DNA of 64,000 nucleotides from Sphingorhabdus sp. EL138. GTDB taxonomy: Bacteria; Pseudomonadota; Alphaproteobacteria; Sphingomonadales; Sphingomonadaceae. A model generated the notes under the pieces. That model saw only the letters and a list, made by a program, of their open reading frames with translations, did no database searches and was not told the origin of the DNA. How positions within the stretch are numbered: the stretch's first letter is position 1; each line of letters opens with the position of its first letter. The position numbers were made by a program, and so were the translations under genes. This document shows positions 29,280-38,997 of this stretch, piece by piece. The stretch lies in contig NZ_CAMCWY010000006.1 in NCBI RefSeq assembly GCF_945882965.1, positions 52,936-116,935 on the forward strand, read 5' to 3'.

Positions 29280-29909
29280 TCAGGGAAAGCGGACGGGTGC
29301 GTCGCCGACTTTCCACTGCGGATAACGGGCCATGATACTTGCGAACAGGTCGCTGCTTACCAGCGCAGAAAGCCAGCTTTGCAGCGCGGGCAGGGGCAAA
29401 GCAGCGAACCATATGGCATCGGTTGCGGCGAATTGCCGAACAAAGGGGAATATGGCGATATCGGTGAAAGCGGGCTGTGCGCCGCCGAGATAGAGCGCGG
29501 CGGACAATAAGTCGTTCAGGTCGCCAAGATGCGCCAAGGCGGCGTCACGATGTGCGGTGCCATCGTTCAGGTCATAGCGATGCGGATATTTATACCGGTC
29601 CAAGGCTATCTTAAACGGCCCGTCAGTGGCCAAAACAAGATTTGGGTCATCATGGGCCAGCCAGCCCAAGGAATCGCTTTGTACGAGCGCCCAGCGCATG
29701 ATATCGAGGCTTTCGTCTAACACCCTGCCATCGGGCAGCACCAGGACAGGCACGGTGCCCTTTGGTGACGCCTCCAGCATTTCAGATGGCTTGTCGCGCA
29801 ACACAATTTCGCGCAATTCGACTTGCACTGCGCTGACGGCGACGGCCATCCGGGCACGCATCGCATAAGGGCAGCGGCGGAAGCTGTAGAGGATGGGCAG
29901 GGCGGTCAT
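29280..29909 (-). CDS. Glutathione S-transferase-like protein
   Basis: A 209-residue protein with a thioredoxin-like N-terminal domain (ILYSFRRCPYAMRARMA, then GTVPVLVLPDGRVLDESLDI) and an all-helical C-terminal half. The CPYA motif recalls glutaredoxin and omega-class GSTs, in which cysteine rather than tyrosine or serine is the active residue. The substrate is unknown. It is convergent with gor, with two bases between stops. Confidence 0.87.
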   Translation of the reverse strand: MTALPILYSFRRCPYAMRARMAVAVSAVQVELREIVLRDKPSEMLEASPKGTVPVLVLPDGRVLDESLDIMRWALVQSDSLGWLAHDDPNLVLATDGPFKIALDRYKYPHRYDLNDGTAHRDAALAHLGDLNDLLSAALYLGGAQPAFTDIAIFPFVRQFAATDAIWFAALPLPALQSWLSALVSSDLFASIMARYPQWKVGDAPVRFP

Positions 29910-29964
29910 TTATTTCCTGCTGAGCCTTCTGTCTTGACTGTGCTCAAAGCCTATAGAGCCAATT

Positions 29965-30906
29965 CTAAACATCATCACGCGAATTGACGCCAATATGCTG
30001 CTTGCCACGCTTTTTGGCTATGGCAATCTGCCTTTGCCGTTCGGCGAAGCGCGCGCGGTCTTCGTCGGTGCGTTCGTCATAGCAAGCGGGGCATGACACG
30101 CCTTCGATGAAATGCGCGGACGCTTTGTCCTCTTGCGAAATCGGGCGGCGGCACGCGTGGCAAAGCTCCATTTCGCCAAGCTGTAAGCCATGCTTCACCG
30201 ACACGCGTTCGTCGAACACAAAGCATTCACCCTGCCATTTGCTCTCTGTTTCTGGAATATTCTCCAGATACCGTAATATGCCGCCCTCGAGATGATAGAC
30301 CTCGTCTATGCCTTCGGCTTTCAAAAATGCCGTTGATTTTTCGCAGCGGATGCCGCCGGTGCAGAACATCGCAAACTTTGTCTTTCCCACTGCCAGTTCC
30401 GCACGATTGGCGCGAAACCAATCGGGAAATTCGCTGAAGGATTTGGTTTGTGGGTCAACCGCCCCTGCAAATGTACCAATCGCCACTTCATAATCATTAC
30501 GTGTGTCAATTAACACAGTGTCTGGATCGGAAATCAGCGCGTTCCAATCCTCGGGCTGCACATAGGTGCCGACCTCGCGTTTTGGGTCGATGCCTTCGAC
30601 GCCGAGGGTAACAATCTCTTTTTTCAGGCGCACTTTCATCCGATAAAAGGGCATTTCTTTGGCAAATGAATATTTCACATCCAGGTCGGCGCAACCCGGA
30701 ATATCGCGCAAAAATGATATTAAGGCGTCGATGGCGTAAGGCGTTCCAGCCACCGTTCCGTTGATGCCCTCATGCGCCAGCAATATCGTGCCCTTGATGC
30801 CGCCCGCCACGCATTGTGCCTGAATGCGTATTTGCAGCTGCTCTGGAACGTCAAATGTGACAAAGCGGTAGAGCGCGGCAACTTTAATGGGATGATCAAC
30901 GTCCAT
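29965..30906 (-). CDS. trhO: tRNA uridine(34) hydroxylase TrhO (rhodanese-related)
   Basis: A 313-residue protein of the YceA/TrhO family, which hydroxylates U34 of tRNA to 5-hydroxyuridine with oxygen. The N-terminal UPF0176 domain includes [10 protein letters not shown]. The rhodanese domain has a catalytic cysteine in [12 protein letters not shown] and [15 protein letters not shown]-terminal extension carries CHACRRPIS and SCPACYDER, which may bind zinc. The start ATG is at 30906. Confidence 0.9.
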   Translation of the reverse strand: MDVDHPIKVAALYRFVTFDVPEQLQIRIQAQCVAGGIKGTILLAHEGINGTVAGTPYAIDALISFLRDIPGCADLDVKYSFAKEMPFYRMKVRLKKEIVTLGVEGIDPKREVGTYVQPEDWNALISDPDTVLIDTRNDYEVAIGTFAGAVDPQTKSFSEFPDWFRANRAELAVGKTKFAMFCTGGIRCEKSTAFLKAEGIDEVYHLEGGILRYLENIPETESKWQGECFVFDERVSVKHGLQLGEMELCHACRRPISQEDKASAHFIEGVSCPACYDERTDEDRARFAERQRQIAIAKKRGKQHIGVNSRDDV

Positions 30907-31050
30907 GATGCGCCGCTATAACGCGCTTTTTGGATTATTGCAGCTTTCAATCGCTGCGTGGCCAGACAGAATTTGATCGCACGATTAATTTGCAATTACT
31001 AAGACAGGATGCCAAGGCTTTGGCCAACAAAATTGCTTATGGGGAATGCC

Positions 31051-32577
31051 ATGTCGGCCAATATTGCTGAACTGGAGGCACGCCGCGCGGCGTCGAAAAT
31101 GGGGGGTGGGCAAAAGCGTATCGATGCGCAGCATGCCAAGGGCCGCCTGACCGCGCGCGAACGCCTTGATATCTTACTCGATGAAGGCAGCTTCGAAGAA
31201 CTCGACGCCTATGTCACACATAATTGCACCGATTTCGGTATGGCGGAGCAAAAGATACCCGGAGACGGCGTTGTTACCGGTAGCGGCACGATCAATGGTC
31301 GTCTGGTCTATGTCTATAGTCAGGACTTTACGGTTTTCGGCGGTTCATTATCCGAAGCGCACGCCATGAAGATTTGCAAGGTCATGGACAATGCGATGAA
31401 AGTCGGCGCGCCAGTCATCGGCCTGAACGACAGCGGTGGCGCACGGATTCAAGAGGGCGTGGCCAGCCTTGGCGGCTATGCCGAGGTGTTTCAACGCAAT
31501 GTCTTGGCCAGCGGTGTAGTCCCGCAAATTTCGCTGATCATGGGCCCATGTGCTGGCGGCGCAGTATATTCGCCGGCGATCACTGACTTCATCTTCATGG
31601 TGAAGGATTCGTCCTACATGTTCGTAACGGGTCCCGATGTTGTAAAGACGGTGACCAATGAAGTCGTCACGCAAGAAGAATTGGGCGGCGCAATTTCGCA
31701 TACGACCAAGTCAGGCGTTGCCGACAATGCCTTTGAAAATGACATTGATGCATTGCTGTCGACGCGCGATTTCTTTGACTATCTGCCCGAGAATAACCGT
31801 ACCGGCGTGCCAGAGCGTCCGACTCAAGACCCATGGGACCGGATGGAACTTAGTCTCGACACGTTGATCCCGCCGAGTGCGAACCAGCCTTATGATATGC
31901 ATGAGCTGATCCGTAAAACGGTCGATGAGGCAGACTTTTTTGAGGTTCAACCCAGCCATGCGGCGAACATCATCATCGGCTTTGGCCGGATTGAGGGCCG
32001 CACTGTGGGCATCGTCGCCAATCAGCCAATGGTGCTGGCCGGCGTGCTCGACATCAACAGCTCCAAAAAAGCCGCGCGTTTTGTGCGCTTTTGCGATGCG
32101 TTTGACATTCCGATCATCACCTTTGTCGATGTTCCCGGTTTCTTGCCCGGCACCGCGCAGGAATTTGGCGGCATCATTAAGCATGGTGCAAAGCTGCTCT
32201 TCGCTTATGCCGAAGCGACGGTGCCCAAAATCACCATCATCACCCGCAAGGCCTATGGTGGCGCGTATGACGTGATGGCGTCAAAGCATTTACGCGGCGA
32301 TTTGAACTACGCATGGCCAACCGCCGAGATTGCGGTGATGGGCGCGAAGGGCGCAGTGGAGATAATCTTCCGCGGGCTATCGGCGGAGGAGCAAGCGGTG
32401 AAAACCGCAGAATATGAAGACCGCTTCGCCAACCCGTTTGTGGCGGCCAGCAAGGGCTTTATCGACGAGGTGATCTATCCGCACTCCACGCGGAGGCGGA
32501 TTGCCTTGGGTTTGCGCAAATTGCGGAACAAAAGTCTCGAAAACCCCTGGAAGAAGCATGATAATATTCCGTTGTGA
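31051..32577 (+). CDS. pccB: Propionyl-CoA carboxylase beta subunit
   Basis: A 508-residue carboxyltransferase subunit. With the biotin-carrying alpha subunit (36914-38935) it makes methylmalonyl-CoA from propionyl-CoA. It contains [31 protein letters not shown], the oxyanion-hole [12 protein letters not shown], and the C-terminal [23 protein letters not shown] and [11 protein letters not shown] chose ATG 31051 because GGGGAA lies just upstream and the product matches the family length. The epimerase, mutase, bioB and pccA follow on the same strand. Confidence 0.93.
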   Translation: MSANIAELEARRAASKMGGGQKRIDAQHAKGRLTARERLDILLDEGSFEELDAYVTHNCTDFGMAEQKIPGDGVVTGSGTINGRLVYVYSQDFTVFGGSLSEAHAMKICKVMDNAMKVGAPVIGLNDSGGARIQEGVASLGGYAEVFQRNVLASGVVPQISLIMGPCAGGAVYSPAITDFIFMVKDSSYMFVTGPDVVKTVTNEVVTQEELGGAISHTTKSGVADNAFENDIDALLSTRDFFDYLPENNRTGVPERPTQDPWDRMELSLDTLIPPSANQPYDMHELIRKTVDEADFFEVQPSHAANIIIGFGRIEGRTVGIVANQPMVLAGVLDINSSKKAARFVRFCDAFDIPIITFVDVPGFLPGTAQEFGGIIKHGAKLLFAYAEATVPKITIITRKAYGGAYDVMASKHLRGDLNYAWPTAEIAVMGAKGAVEIIFRGLSAEEQAVKTAEYEDRFANPFVAASKGFIDEVIYPHSTRRRIALGLRKLRNKSLENPWKKHDNIPL

Positions 32578-32596
32578 GTGGCGATCAGATCAATCG

Positions 32597-32682
32597 CGTC
32601 GCCCCAGCGCAGGCTGGGGCCCATCGCGTCTCTTTGGGGATACTGACAGGCGGGATAGGCACCAGCCTTCGCTGGTGCGACG
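32597..32682. repeat. Composite inverted repeat (two unlike palindromic arms)
   Basis: Between pccB and the epimerase gene. The left arm is GCCCCAGCGCAGGCTGGGGC, itself a palindrome. The right arm, inverted, is GCACCAGCGAAGGCTGGTGC. It has the same two-arm arrangement as 14769-14865 but the opposite order. It could fold into two hairpins within the transcript. Confidence 0.7.
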
Positions 32683-32701
32683 GTTATTTGAAGGTTGACT
32701 C

Positions 32702-33145
32702 ATGAAACTTGGAAGATTGAACCATATCGGCGTTGCAACGCCTTCCATAGCGGACAGCATCGTCTTTTATCGCGACGTGATGGGCGCGACGAAAATCCAT
32801 GATCCTTTCGACTTGCCCGATCAGGGGGTGAAGGTCTGCTTTGTCGATACCCCGGGCGCCGACGGCGCGATGAACGGCACGCAGATTGAGTTGATTGAAC
32901 CGCTACCGGGAAATGCCTCCATCGCGGCGTTTCTTGAAAAGAACCCGGCGGGTGGGCAGCATCATGTCTGTTACGAAGTGCCCGATATTCACGCTGCCAA
33001 AGCCGAATTCGAGGCAATGGGTAAACGGGTGCTTGGCGAAACACGGATTGGCGCGCATGGGACGCTGATATTCTTTGTGCATCCCAAGGATATGCAAGGT
33101 GTTTTGACCGAGATTATGGAGGTGGGTGTAGGAGCAGGGCATTAG
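32702..33145 (+). CDS. mce: Methylmalonyl-CoA epimerase
   Basis: A 147-residue vicinal-oxygen-chelate metalloenzyme. It turns (S)-methylmalonyl-CoA from the carboxylase into the (R) form used by the mutase. The VOC-fold metal ligands are in LNHIGVAT, QHHVCYEV and LTEIMEV. It sits between pccB and the mutase gene, which fits the pathway order. Confidence 0.93.
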   Translation: MKLGRLNHIGVATPSIADSIVFYRDVMGATKIHDPFDLPDQGVKVCFVDTPGADGAMNGTQIELIEPLPGNASIAAFLEKNPAGGQHHVCYEVPDIHAAKAEFEAMGKRVLGETRIGAHGTLIFFVHPKDMQGVLTEIMEVGVGAGH

Positions 33146-33163
33146 TGCGACTAGACACCCCGT

Positions 33164-33254
33164 CGTCATCCTGAACTTGGTTCAGGGTCCATCTATCTGC
33201 CGAGAAAGTCGGTTTGAGAGGCGGAATGGACCCTGAAACGAGTTCAGGGTGACG
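33164..33254. repeat. Intergenic inverted repeat, 29-nt arms
   Basis: Arms 33164-33192 and 33226-33254 match in inverted orientation with three mismatches. Each arm has its own inner palindrome (CCTGAACTTGGTTCAGG). It lies between the epimerase and mutase genes. A decayed copy with the same interior layout lies at 49626-49715. Confidence 0.8.
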
Positions 33255-33275
33255 TGTTAATAAATGGAAGTTTTT

Positions 33276-35531
33276 ATGACGAATATAGACCAGTGGAAAA
33301 AAGCGGCGGAAAAAGAGGTTAAGGGCAGGGACTTGACCTGGCACACGCCAGAGGGCATCGCCGTAAAGCCGCTGTATACCGCAGAGGATTCAGCCGACCC
33401 CGGCCTTCCCGGTTTTGCGCCATTTACGCGCGGTGTGCGTGCGTCGATGTATGCGGGCCGCCCTTGGACGATACGCCAATATGCTGGCTTTTCGACCGCC
33501 GAGGAATCGAACGCATTTTACCGTCGTAACCTTGCCGCTGGTCAAAAGGGCCTGTCGGTCGCCTTCGATCTTGCCACCCACCGTGGCTATGACAGCGACC
33601 ATCCGCGCGTTGTCGGCGATGTTGGTAAGGCTGGCGTTGCGATTGATAGTGTTGAGGACATGAAGATCTTGTTCGACGGTATTCCGCTCGATCAAATGTC
33701 CGTATCGATGACGATGAACGGCGCAGTCATCCCTATCCTTGCGTTTTTCATTGTGGCGGGTGAGGAACAAGGTGTTACTCAAGCACAACTCGACGGCACC
33801 ATTCAGAACGATATTCTGAAAGAATTCATGGTGCGTAACACCTATATTTATCCGCCCGAACCATCGATGCGGATCGTGTCGGACATCATTGCCTATACCA
33901 GCGCGCACATGCCCAAGTTTAACAGCATCTCGATCTCCGGCTATCACATGCATGAGGCGGGCGCGACGGCAGTGCAGGAACTTGCCTTCACCATTGCTGA
34001 TGGCAAGGAATATGTGCAGCGCGCGATGGCGTCAGGCTTGGACATTGACGCGTTTGCCGGGCGCTTGTCGTTCTTCTTTGGCATTGGCATGAACTTCTTC
34101 ATGGAAGTGTCAAAGCTGCGCGCCGCGCGGACCTTGTGGCACCGCGTGATGGATGAACTTGGCGCAAAGGACGAACGCTCCAAAATGCTGCGTACCCATT
34201 GCCAGACGTCGGGCGTATCGTTGCAAGAGCAAGACCCCTATAACAACGTCATCCGCACGACGATTGAGGCGATGGCCGCGACCTTGGGTGGGACGCAGTC
34301 TTTGCACACCAATGCGTTGGATGAGGCGATTGCGCTACCCACCGACTTTTCGGCGCGCATTGCCCGCAATACACAGATTGTGTTGGCCGAAGAGAGCGGC
34401 ATTACGAAGGTCGTCGATCCGTTGGGCGGATCATATTATGTCGAAGCGTTGACCGCTGAATTGGTTGACCAAGCGTGGAAAATTATCGGCGAAGTCGATG
34501 AACTTGGCGGCATGACGAAGGCAGTCGCATCCGGCATGCCAAAGCGCCTCATCGAAGAAGCCGCCGCCGCACGGCAAGCGCGTGTCGACAAAGGCGAAGA
34601 TGTCATCGTTGGCGTCAACACATACAAGCTCGAAACAGAAGATCAACTCGACACGCTGGAGGTCGACAATGACTTCGTGCGCCAAGGCCAGATAGCCCGC
34701 CTTGCCGCCACCCGCGCTGCACGTGATGAGGGCGCGTGTCAGGCGGCGCTGAAGGCTTTGACCGAGGGTGCGCGAAATCCTCCCCGGCACGGGGAGGGGG
34801 ACCATGCGCAGAATATTGGAGGGGCAGGTGCAGCGTCTCCCGCATTCAATATCTCAGTCAACCCCGCCGGTGCCCCTCCACCACCTTCGGTGGTCCCCCT
34901 CCCCGTGCCGGGGAGGAATTTATTGGCTCTCGCTGTCGTGGCGGCCCGCGCCCGCGCAACATTGGGCGAGATATCTGACGCGATGGAGGCTGTGTTTGGC
35001 CGCTACGCAACAACGCCGGTTCCCGTTCAAGGCATTTACGGCAGTGCGTATGAGTTTGATAAACGCTGGGCGCAAGTTCTCGATGGCGTGGAATCGGTTG
35101 GTCGCCGTTTGGGCCGCAAGCCCAAGCTTTTGGTCGCGAAAATGGGACAGGATGGGCATGATCGCGGTGCGAATGTCATCGCGTCGGCTTTCTCCGATAT
35201 GGGCTTTGACGTTATCAGCGGACCATTATTCCAGACGCCCGAAGAAACTGTTATACTAGCATTGCAGCATGACGTTGATGCCGTGGGAGCATCCAGCCTA
35301 GCCGCAGGACATAAAACTCTGATCCCCGACCTAGTTAAAGGTTTGCGCGAGGCAGGACGCGGCGACATCAAGGTCATCGCAGGTGGTGTTATTCCACCAC
35401 AAGATTATGATTATCTTCGGGAAGCAGGGGTTCAGGGCATTTACGGCCCCGGCAGCAATGTCGTTGAATGTGCCGCCGATGTATTGACGTTATTGGGGCA
35501 TAATATGCCGCCATTGGGGGATGCCTCGTGA
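33276..35531 (+). CDS. Methylmalonyl-CoA mutase with an in-frame repeat in its linker
   Basis: A 751-residue single-chain mutase that isomerises (R)-methylmalonyl-CoA to succinyl-CoA with adenosylcobalamin. The TIM-barrel domain has [30 protein letters not shown] and [10 protein letters not shown]. The C-terminal B12 domain has [12 protein letters not shown] (base-off His). Between the two domains, residues about 501-548 are encoded by a palindromic repeat (34778-34917) that is absent from ordinary family members and makes the protein about 40 residues long. I chose ATG 33276 with GGAAG upstream; an ATG at 33264 has none. The stop overlaps the bioB GTG. Confidence 0.93.
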   Translation: MTNIDQWKKAAEKEVKGRDLTWHTPEGIAVKPLYTAEDSADPGLPGFAPFTRGVRASMYAGRPWTIRQYAGFSTAEESNAFYRRNLAAGQKGLSVAFDLATHRGYDSDHPRVVGDVGKAGVAIDSVEDMKILFDGIPLDQMSVSMTMNGAVIPILAFFIVAGEEQGVTQAQLDGTIQNDILKEFMVRNTYIYPPEPSMRIVSDIIAYTSAHMPKFNSISISGYHMHEAGATAVQELAFTIADGKEYVQRAMASGLDIDAFAGRLSFFFGIGMNFFMEVSKLRAARTLWHRVMDELGAKDERSKMLRTHCQTSGVSLQEQDPYNNVIRTTIEAMAATLGGTQSLHTNALDEAIALPTDFSARIARNTQIVLAEESGITKVVDPLGGSYYVEALTAELVDQAWKIIGEVDELGGMTKAVASGMPKRLIEEAAAARQARVDKGEDVIVGVNTYKLETEDQLDTLEVDNDFVRQGQIARLAATRAARDEGACQAALKALTEGARNPPRHGEGDHAQNIGGAGAASPAFNISVNPAGAPPPPSVVPLPVPGRNLLALAVVAARARATLGEISDAMEAVFGRYATTPVPVQGIYGSAYEFDKRWAQVLDGVESVGRRLGRKPKLLVAKMGQDGHDRGANVIASAFSDMGFDVISGPLFQTPEETVILALQHDVDAVGASSLAAGHKTLIPDLVKGLREAGRGDIKVIAGGVIPPQDYDYLREAGVQGIYGPGSNVVECAADVLTLLGHNMPPLGDAS
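34778..34917. repeat. Palindromic repeat inserted in frame inside the mutase gene
   Basis: The arms 34778-34804 and 34891-34917 are 27-bp perfect inverted repeats starting TCCTCCCCGG. An inner 9-bp pair (34818-34826 and 34871-34879) lies within them. The whole 140-bp block is read through without a stop and encodes a Pro/Gly/Ala-rich stretch ([10 protein letters not shown] ... [15 protein letters not shown]). Its bounds coincide with the linker between barrel and B12 domain. Confidence 0.9.
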
Positions 35532-36535
35532 CAGTCCGCACCGACTGGACGCGCCCAGAAATCGACACTTTGTTCGATCTGCCGTTCGACGAACTGGTGT
35601 ATCAAGCGCAGACCGTACATCGCGCGCATCATGCGGCGGGGCAGATACAGCTTTGCACATTGCTCTCCATCAAAACCGGCGGTTGCCCCGAAGATTGCGG
35701 CTATTGTTCGCAAAGCGTGAAGGCCGACAGCGGCGTTGAGGCGACCAAGTTGATGGACGTGCAAGCGGTGTTGCAAAAGGCCGCTGAGGCGGCAGATGCT
35801 GGCTCGCACCGGTTCTGCATGGGGGCGGCATGGCGCAACCCCAAGGACCGCGATATGCCCGCGATTGTGCAAATTGTTCAGGGTGTCCGCGCGATGGGCA
35901 TGGAAACATGCATGACGTTGGGGATGCTGACTCCCGCCCAAGCGGACATGCTCGCCGACGCGGGGCTCGATTATTACAACCATAACATCGATACCTCGCC
36001 CGAACGGTATAATGAGATCATCACGACGCGGACGATGGCGGACAGGCTCGACACGCTTGCGGAGGTCCGCCGTGCGGGCATCAACGTGTGTAGCGGCGGT
36101 ATCATCGGCATGGGCGAGACGCGTGCCGACCGGGTTGGCTTCATCCACACGCTGGCGACCTTGCCTGCGCACCCCGAAAGCGTGCCGGTCAACGCATTGG
36201 TGCCGGTGAAGGGAACTGTGCTTGGCGACATGCTCGCGGACACGCCGTTTGCCAAAATCGACGATATCGAATTCGTCCGCACGATTGCGGTGGCGCGGAT
36301 CACCATGCCGATGAGCATGGTGCGTTTAAGCGCGGGGCGTGAAAGCATGTCGGAAGCGACGCAAGCGCTGTGTTTCATGGCCGGTGCGAACAGCATCTTC
36401 ACTGGCGACAAGCTGCTGACTGCCTCCAATGCAGGCGACGATAAGGACGCCGCGTTGATGGCGAAGCTGGGCCTGCGGGCGATGGAGGCCGAGGAGCCGC
36501 TTCGGGCATGCAAGGCGCTGGAGGCGGCGGAGTGA
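35528..36535 (+). CDS. bioB: Biotin synthase
   Basis: A 335-residue radical-SAM enzyme that inserts sulfur into dethiobiotin. The [4Fe-4S] cysteines Cys53, Cys57 and Cys60 lie in [10 protein letters not shown]. Later motifs include [19 protein letters not shown] and a C-terminal RLSAGRE. The start is a GTG overlapping the mutase stop (GTGA). No other bio genes are present. Its position between the mutase and the biotin-carrying pccA suggests coupled supply of the cofactor. Confidence 0.94.
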   Translation: MTVRTDWTRPEIDTLFDLPFDELVYQAQTVHRAHHAAGQIQLCTLLSIKTGGCPEDCGYCSQSVKADSGVEATKLMDVQAVLQKAAEAADAGSHRFCMGAAWRNPKDRDMPAIVQIVQGVRAMGMETCMTLGMLTPAQADMLADAGLDYYNHNIDTSPERYNEIITTRTMADRLDTLAEVRRAGINVCSGGIIGMGETRADRVGFIHTLATLPAHPESVPVNALVPVKGTVLGDMLADTPFAKIDDIEFVRTIAVARITMPMSMVRLSAGRESMSEATQALCFMAGANSIFTGDKLLTASNAGDDKDAALMAKLGLRAMEAEEPLRACKALEAAE

Positions 36536-36548
36536 GCGGGGCGGGATC

Positions 36549-36914
36549 GTGTTGAAAACAACTTCCACGGACATTGCGGCACCACAAGCGCATTCTGAAT
36601 GCGCCGACCCGTTGCAGCCACCCAAAGCATATGTTGTGGCTGAAGTTGAAGTAGCCGATACCGCTGCTTATGAAAGCTATAAGTCAGCGGTAGTGCCAAT
36701 TGTTGCTCAGTATGGCGGGGAATATATCGTTCGTGGCGCACAAACCGAGTCTTTTGAAGGCGATGCCCCCAAAGGCCGATTGGTTATCATTAAATTTGCG
36801 AATATGTCAGCGGCTCAAGCATTTTTGAGGTCGGATGAATATCGCCCTATCGCTGATATCAGGCATAATCATGCCGTATCCCGCATTATGATTTTTGAAG
36901 GGGTTGTTCCTTAA
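36549..36914 (+). CDS. DUF1330 family protein
   Basis: A 121-residue protein. From about residue 27 it matches the DUF1330 (dimeric alpha-beta barrel) pattern: AYVVAEVEVADTAAYESYKS, YGGEYIVRGAQ and RLVIIKF. The first 25 residues are polar and not part of the domain. The start is GTG 36549 with GGGGCGGG upstream. The stop overlaps the pccA ATG (TAATG), so it is translated from the propionyl-CoA operon. No enzymatic role is established for the family. Confidence 0.8.
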   Translation: MLKTTSTDIAAPQAHSECADPLQPPKAYVVAEVEVADTAAYESYKSAVVPIVAQYGGEYIVRGAQTESFEGDAPKGRLVIIKFANMSAAQAFLRSDEYRPIADIRHNHAVSRIMIFEGVVP

Positions 36915-38935
36915 TGTTCAAAAAAATCCTAATCGCTAACCGTGGCGAAATTGCTTGCCGGATCATTAAGACCGCTCGCCGGATGGGGATCGCGACCGTC
37001 GCGGTCTATTCGGACGCAGATGCCCGCGCGCCATTCGTGCAGATGTCAGATGAGGCGGTGCATATTGGGCCTTCACCTGCTGCGCAGTCTTATTTGCTCG
37101 CGGACAAGATTATCGCGGCGTGCAAGCAAACGGGTGCGGAGGCGGTGCATCCCGGCTATGGTTTCTTGTCCGAACGCACCAGCTTTGCGCAAGCCTTGGC
37201 CAAGGAAAACATTGCCTTTATAGGACCACCTGTAAACGCGATTGCCGCCATGGGCGACAAGATCGAGTCCAAGAAGCTGGCGTTGGCGGCGGGCGTCAAT
37301 GTCGTCCCGGGCTTTGTCGGTGAGATTGACGACACGGAACATGCGGTGAAAATTTCCGAAGAAATCGGTTATCCAGTGATGATGAAGGCCAGCGCGGGCG
37401 GCGGCGGTAAAGGAATGCGGCTTGCCTATAATGAGCAGGACGTACGTGAAGGCTTTGAAGCGACCAAGCGTGAGGGGCTTAACAGTTTCGGCGATGACCG
37501 CGTGTTTATCGAGAAATTCATCCTCAATCCGCGCCATATCGAAATCCAGATATTGGGCGACCAGCACAGCAATATTTTATATTTGAATGAGCGCGAATGT
37601 TCGATCCAGCGGCGGCATCAAAAGGTTGTCGAGGAAGCACCATCGCCCTTCGTTACGCCCAAGATGCGCAAGGCGATGGGCGAGCAATGCGTGGCGCTGT
37701 CACGCGCTGTGGGCTATTATTCCGCTGGAACGGTTGAGTTGATCGTCTCAGGCGCAGACCCCAGCGGTGAAAGCTTCTACTTCCTTGAGATGAATACGCG
37801 GTTGCAGGTGGAGCATCCAGTCACCGAATGCATCACCGGCATTGATCTGGTCGAACAGATGATCCGCGTTGCAGCAGGTGAAAAGCTTGCCTTTACCCAA
37901 GATGATATCAAAATCGACGGTTGGGCCATTGAAAACCGCGTTTATGCCGAAGACCCCTATCGCGGATTTTTGCCCAGCACGGGCCGTTTGACGCGATATC
38001 GTCCGCCAGTGGCGGGTTGGACCGAGGACGAAGATGCCAACGGTCGTCGCGGTGTTGCGGGTATCCGCGTAGATGACGGCGTCTATGACGGGGGTGAAGT
38101 TTCGATATTCTATGACCCCATGATCGCTAAGCTCATCACTTGGGGTAAAACCCGGGATGAAGCCGCCGACCTACAAATCGCGGCGCTTGACCGCTTCGAA
38201 ATTGAGGGCCTTGGTCACAATATCGATTTCGTCAGCGCCATCATGCAACATCCGAGATTTCGTTCTGGCGAACTAACGACAGGCTTTATCGCTGAAGAAT
38301 ATCCAGATGGCTTTCAAGGCGCAGCTGCCGATGCAGAGCTGATCAAATCACTCGCCGCAATCGCTGGCTTTGTGGCAACGGCGGAGGCTGACCGCGCGCG
38401 GCATGTCGATGGTCAATTGGGCGATACACTTGACCCGCCAGCGCGTTGGCAGGTGAATATCGGTGATGTGGTCCATCATATCGAAATGATTGATGGCGAC
38501 ATCCACGTCGATGGCGTGCCTTTCGACCTGTCGATGGAATATGATCCCGGTGATAGGTTGATTGAAGCAGAAGTTGGTGGAGAGGAACTCGCGGTCAAGA
38601 TCACTAAAACGCGAACCGGGTTTCATCTGACGACACGCGGTGCAATGCATGTCGCACGCGTGCTGCCGGGTCACATCGCGCATTTGGCCACGCACATGAT
38701 CGAGAAAATCCCGCCAGACTTGTCCAAGTTTCTTATTTGCCCAATGCCCGGCTTGCTTACGACGCTGCATGTGAGCGTCGGTGACGCGGTTGAGGCTGGC
38801 CAACCACTTGCGGTTGTAGAGGCGATGAAAATGGAAAACATTCTGCGCGCGGAAAAATCCGGAACGGTGAAGTTGATCAATGCGCAGGCTGGAGACAGTC
38901 TGGCCGTAGACGCGGTGATATTAGAGATGGAGTGA
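36914..38935 (+). CDS. pccA: Propionyl-CoA carboxylase alpha subunit (biotin carboxylase/BCCP)
   Basis: A 673-residue protein. Its N-terminal biotin carboxylase domain has KILIANRGEIACRI, the ATP loop KASAGGGGKGMR and EMNTRLQVEHPVTE. A middle BT-type linker domain follows, and then a C-terminal biotinyl domain with Lys639 in EAMKMEN. It carboxylates its own biotin and passes the carboxyl to PccB. The BT domain separates it from acetyl-CoA or methylcrotonyl-CoA subunits, and the neighbours confirm propionyl-CoA. A 3-methylcrotonyl role is unlikely. Confidence 0.93.
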   Translation: MFKKILIANRGEIACRIIKTARRMGIATVAVYSDADARAPFVQMSDEAVHIGPSPAAQSYLLADKIIAACKQTGAEAVHPGYGFLSERTSFAQALAKENIAFIGPPVNAIAAMGDKIESKKLALAAGVNVVPGFVGEIDDTEHAVKISEEIGYPVMMKASAGGGGKGMRLAYNEQDVREGFEATKREGLNSFGDDRVFIEKFILNPRHIEIQILGDQHSNILYLNERECSIQRRHQKVVEEAPSPFVTPKMRKAMGEQCVALSRAVGYYSAGTVELIVSGADPSGESFYFLEMNTRLQVEHPVTECITGIDLVEQMIRVAAGEKLAFTQDDIKIDGWAIENRVYAEDPYRGFLPSTGRLTRYRPPVAGWTEDEDANGRRGVAGIRVDDGVYDGGEVSIFYDPMIAKLITWGKTRDEAADLQIAALDRFEIEGLGHNIDFVSAIMQHPRFRSGELTTGFIAEEYPDGFQGAAADAELIKSLAAIAGFVATAEADRARHVDGQLGDTLDPPARWQVNIGDVVHHIEMIDGDIHVDGVPFDLSMEYDPGDRLIEAEVGGEELAVKITKTRTGFHLTTRGAMHVARVLPGHIAHLATHMIEKIPPDLSKFLICPMPGLLTTLHVSVGDAVEAGQPLAVVEAMKMENILRAEKSGTVKLINAQAGDSLAVDAVILEME

Positions 38936-38997
38936 ACCCGCTTGTAAGTGCCGACATTGGCTTTAAAACATGCGAAAAGGGTTATTAGGGGAATATC

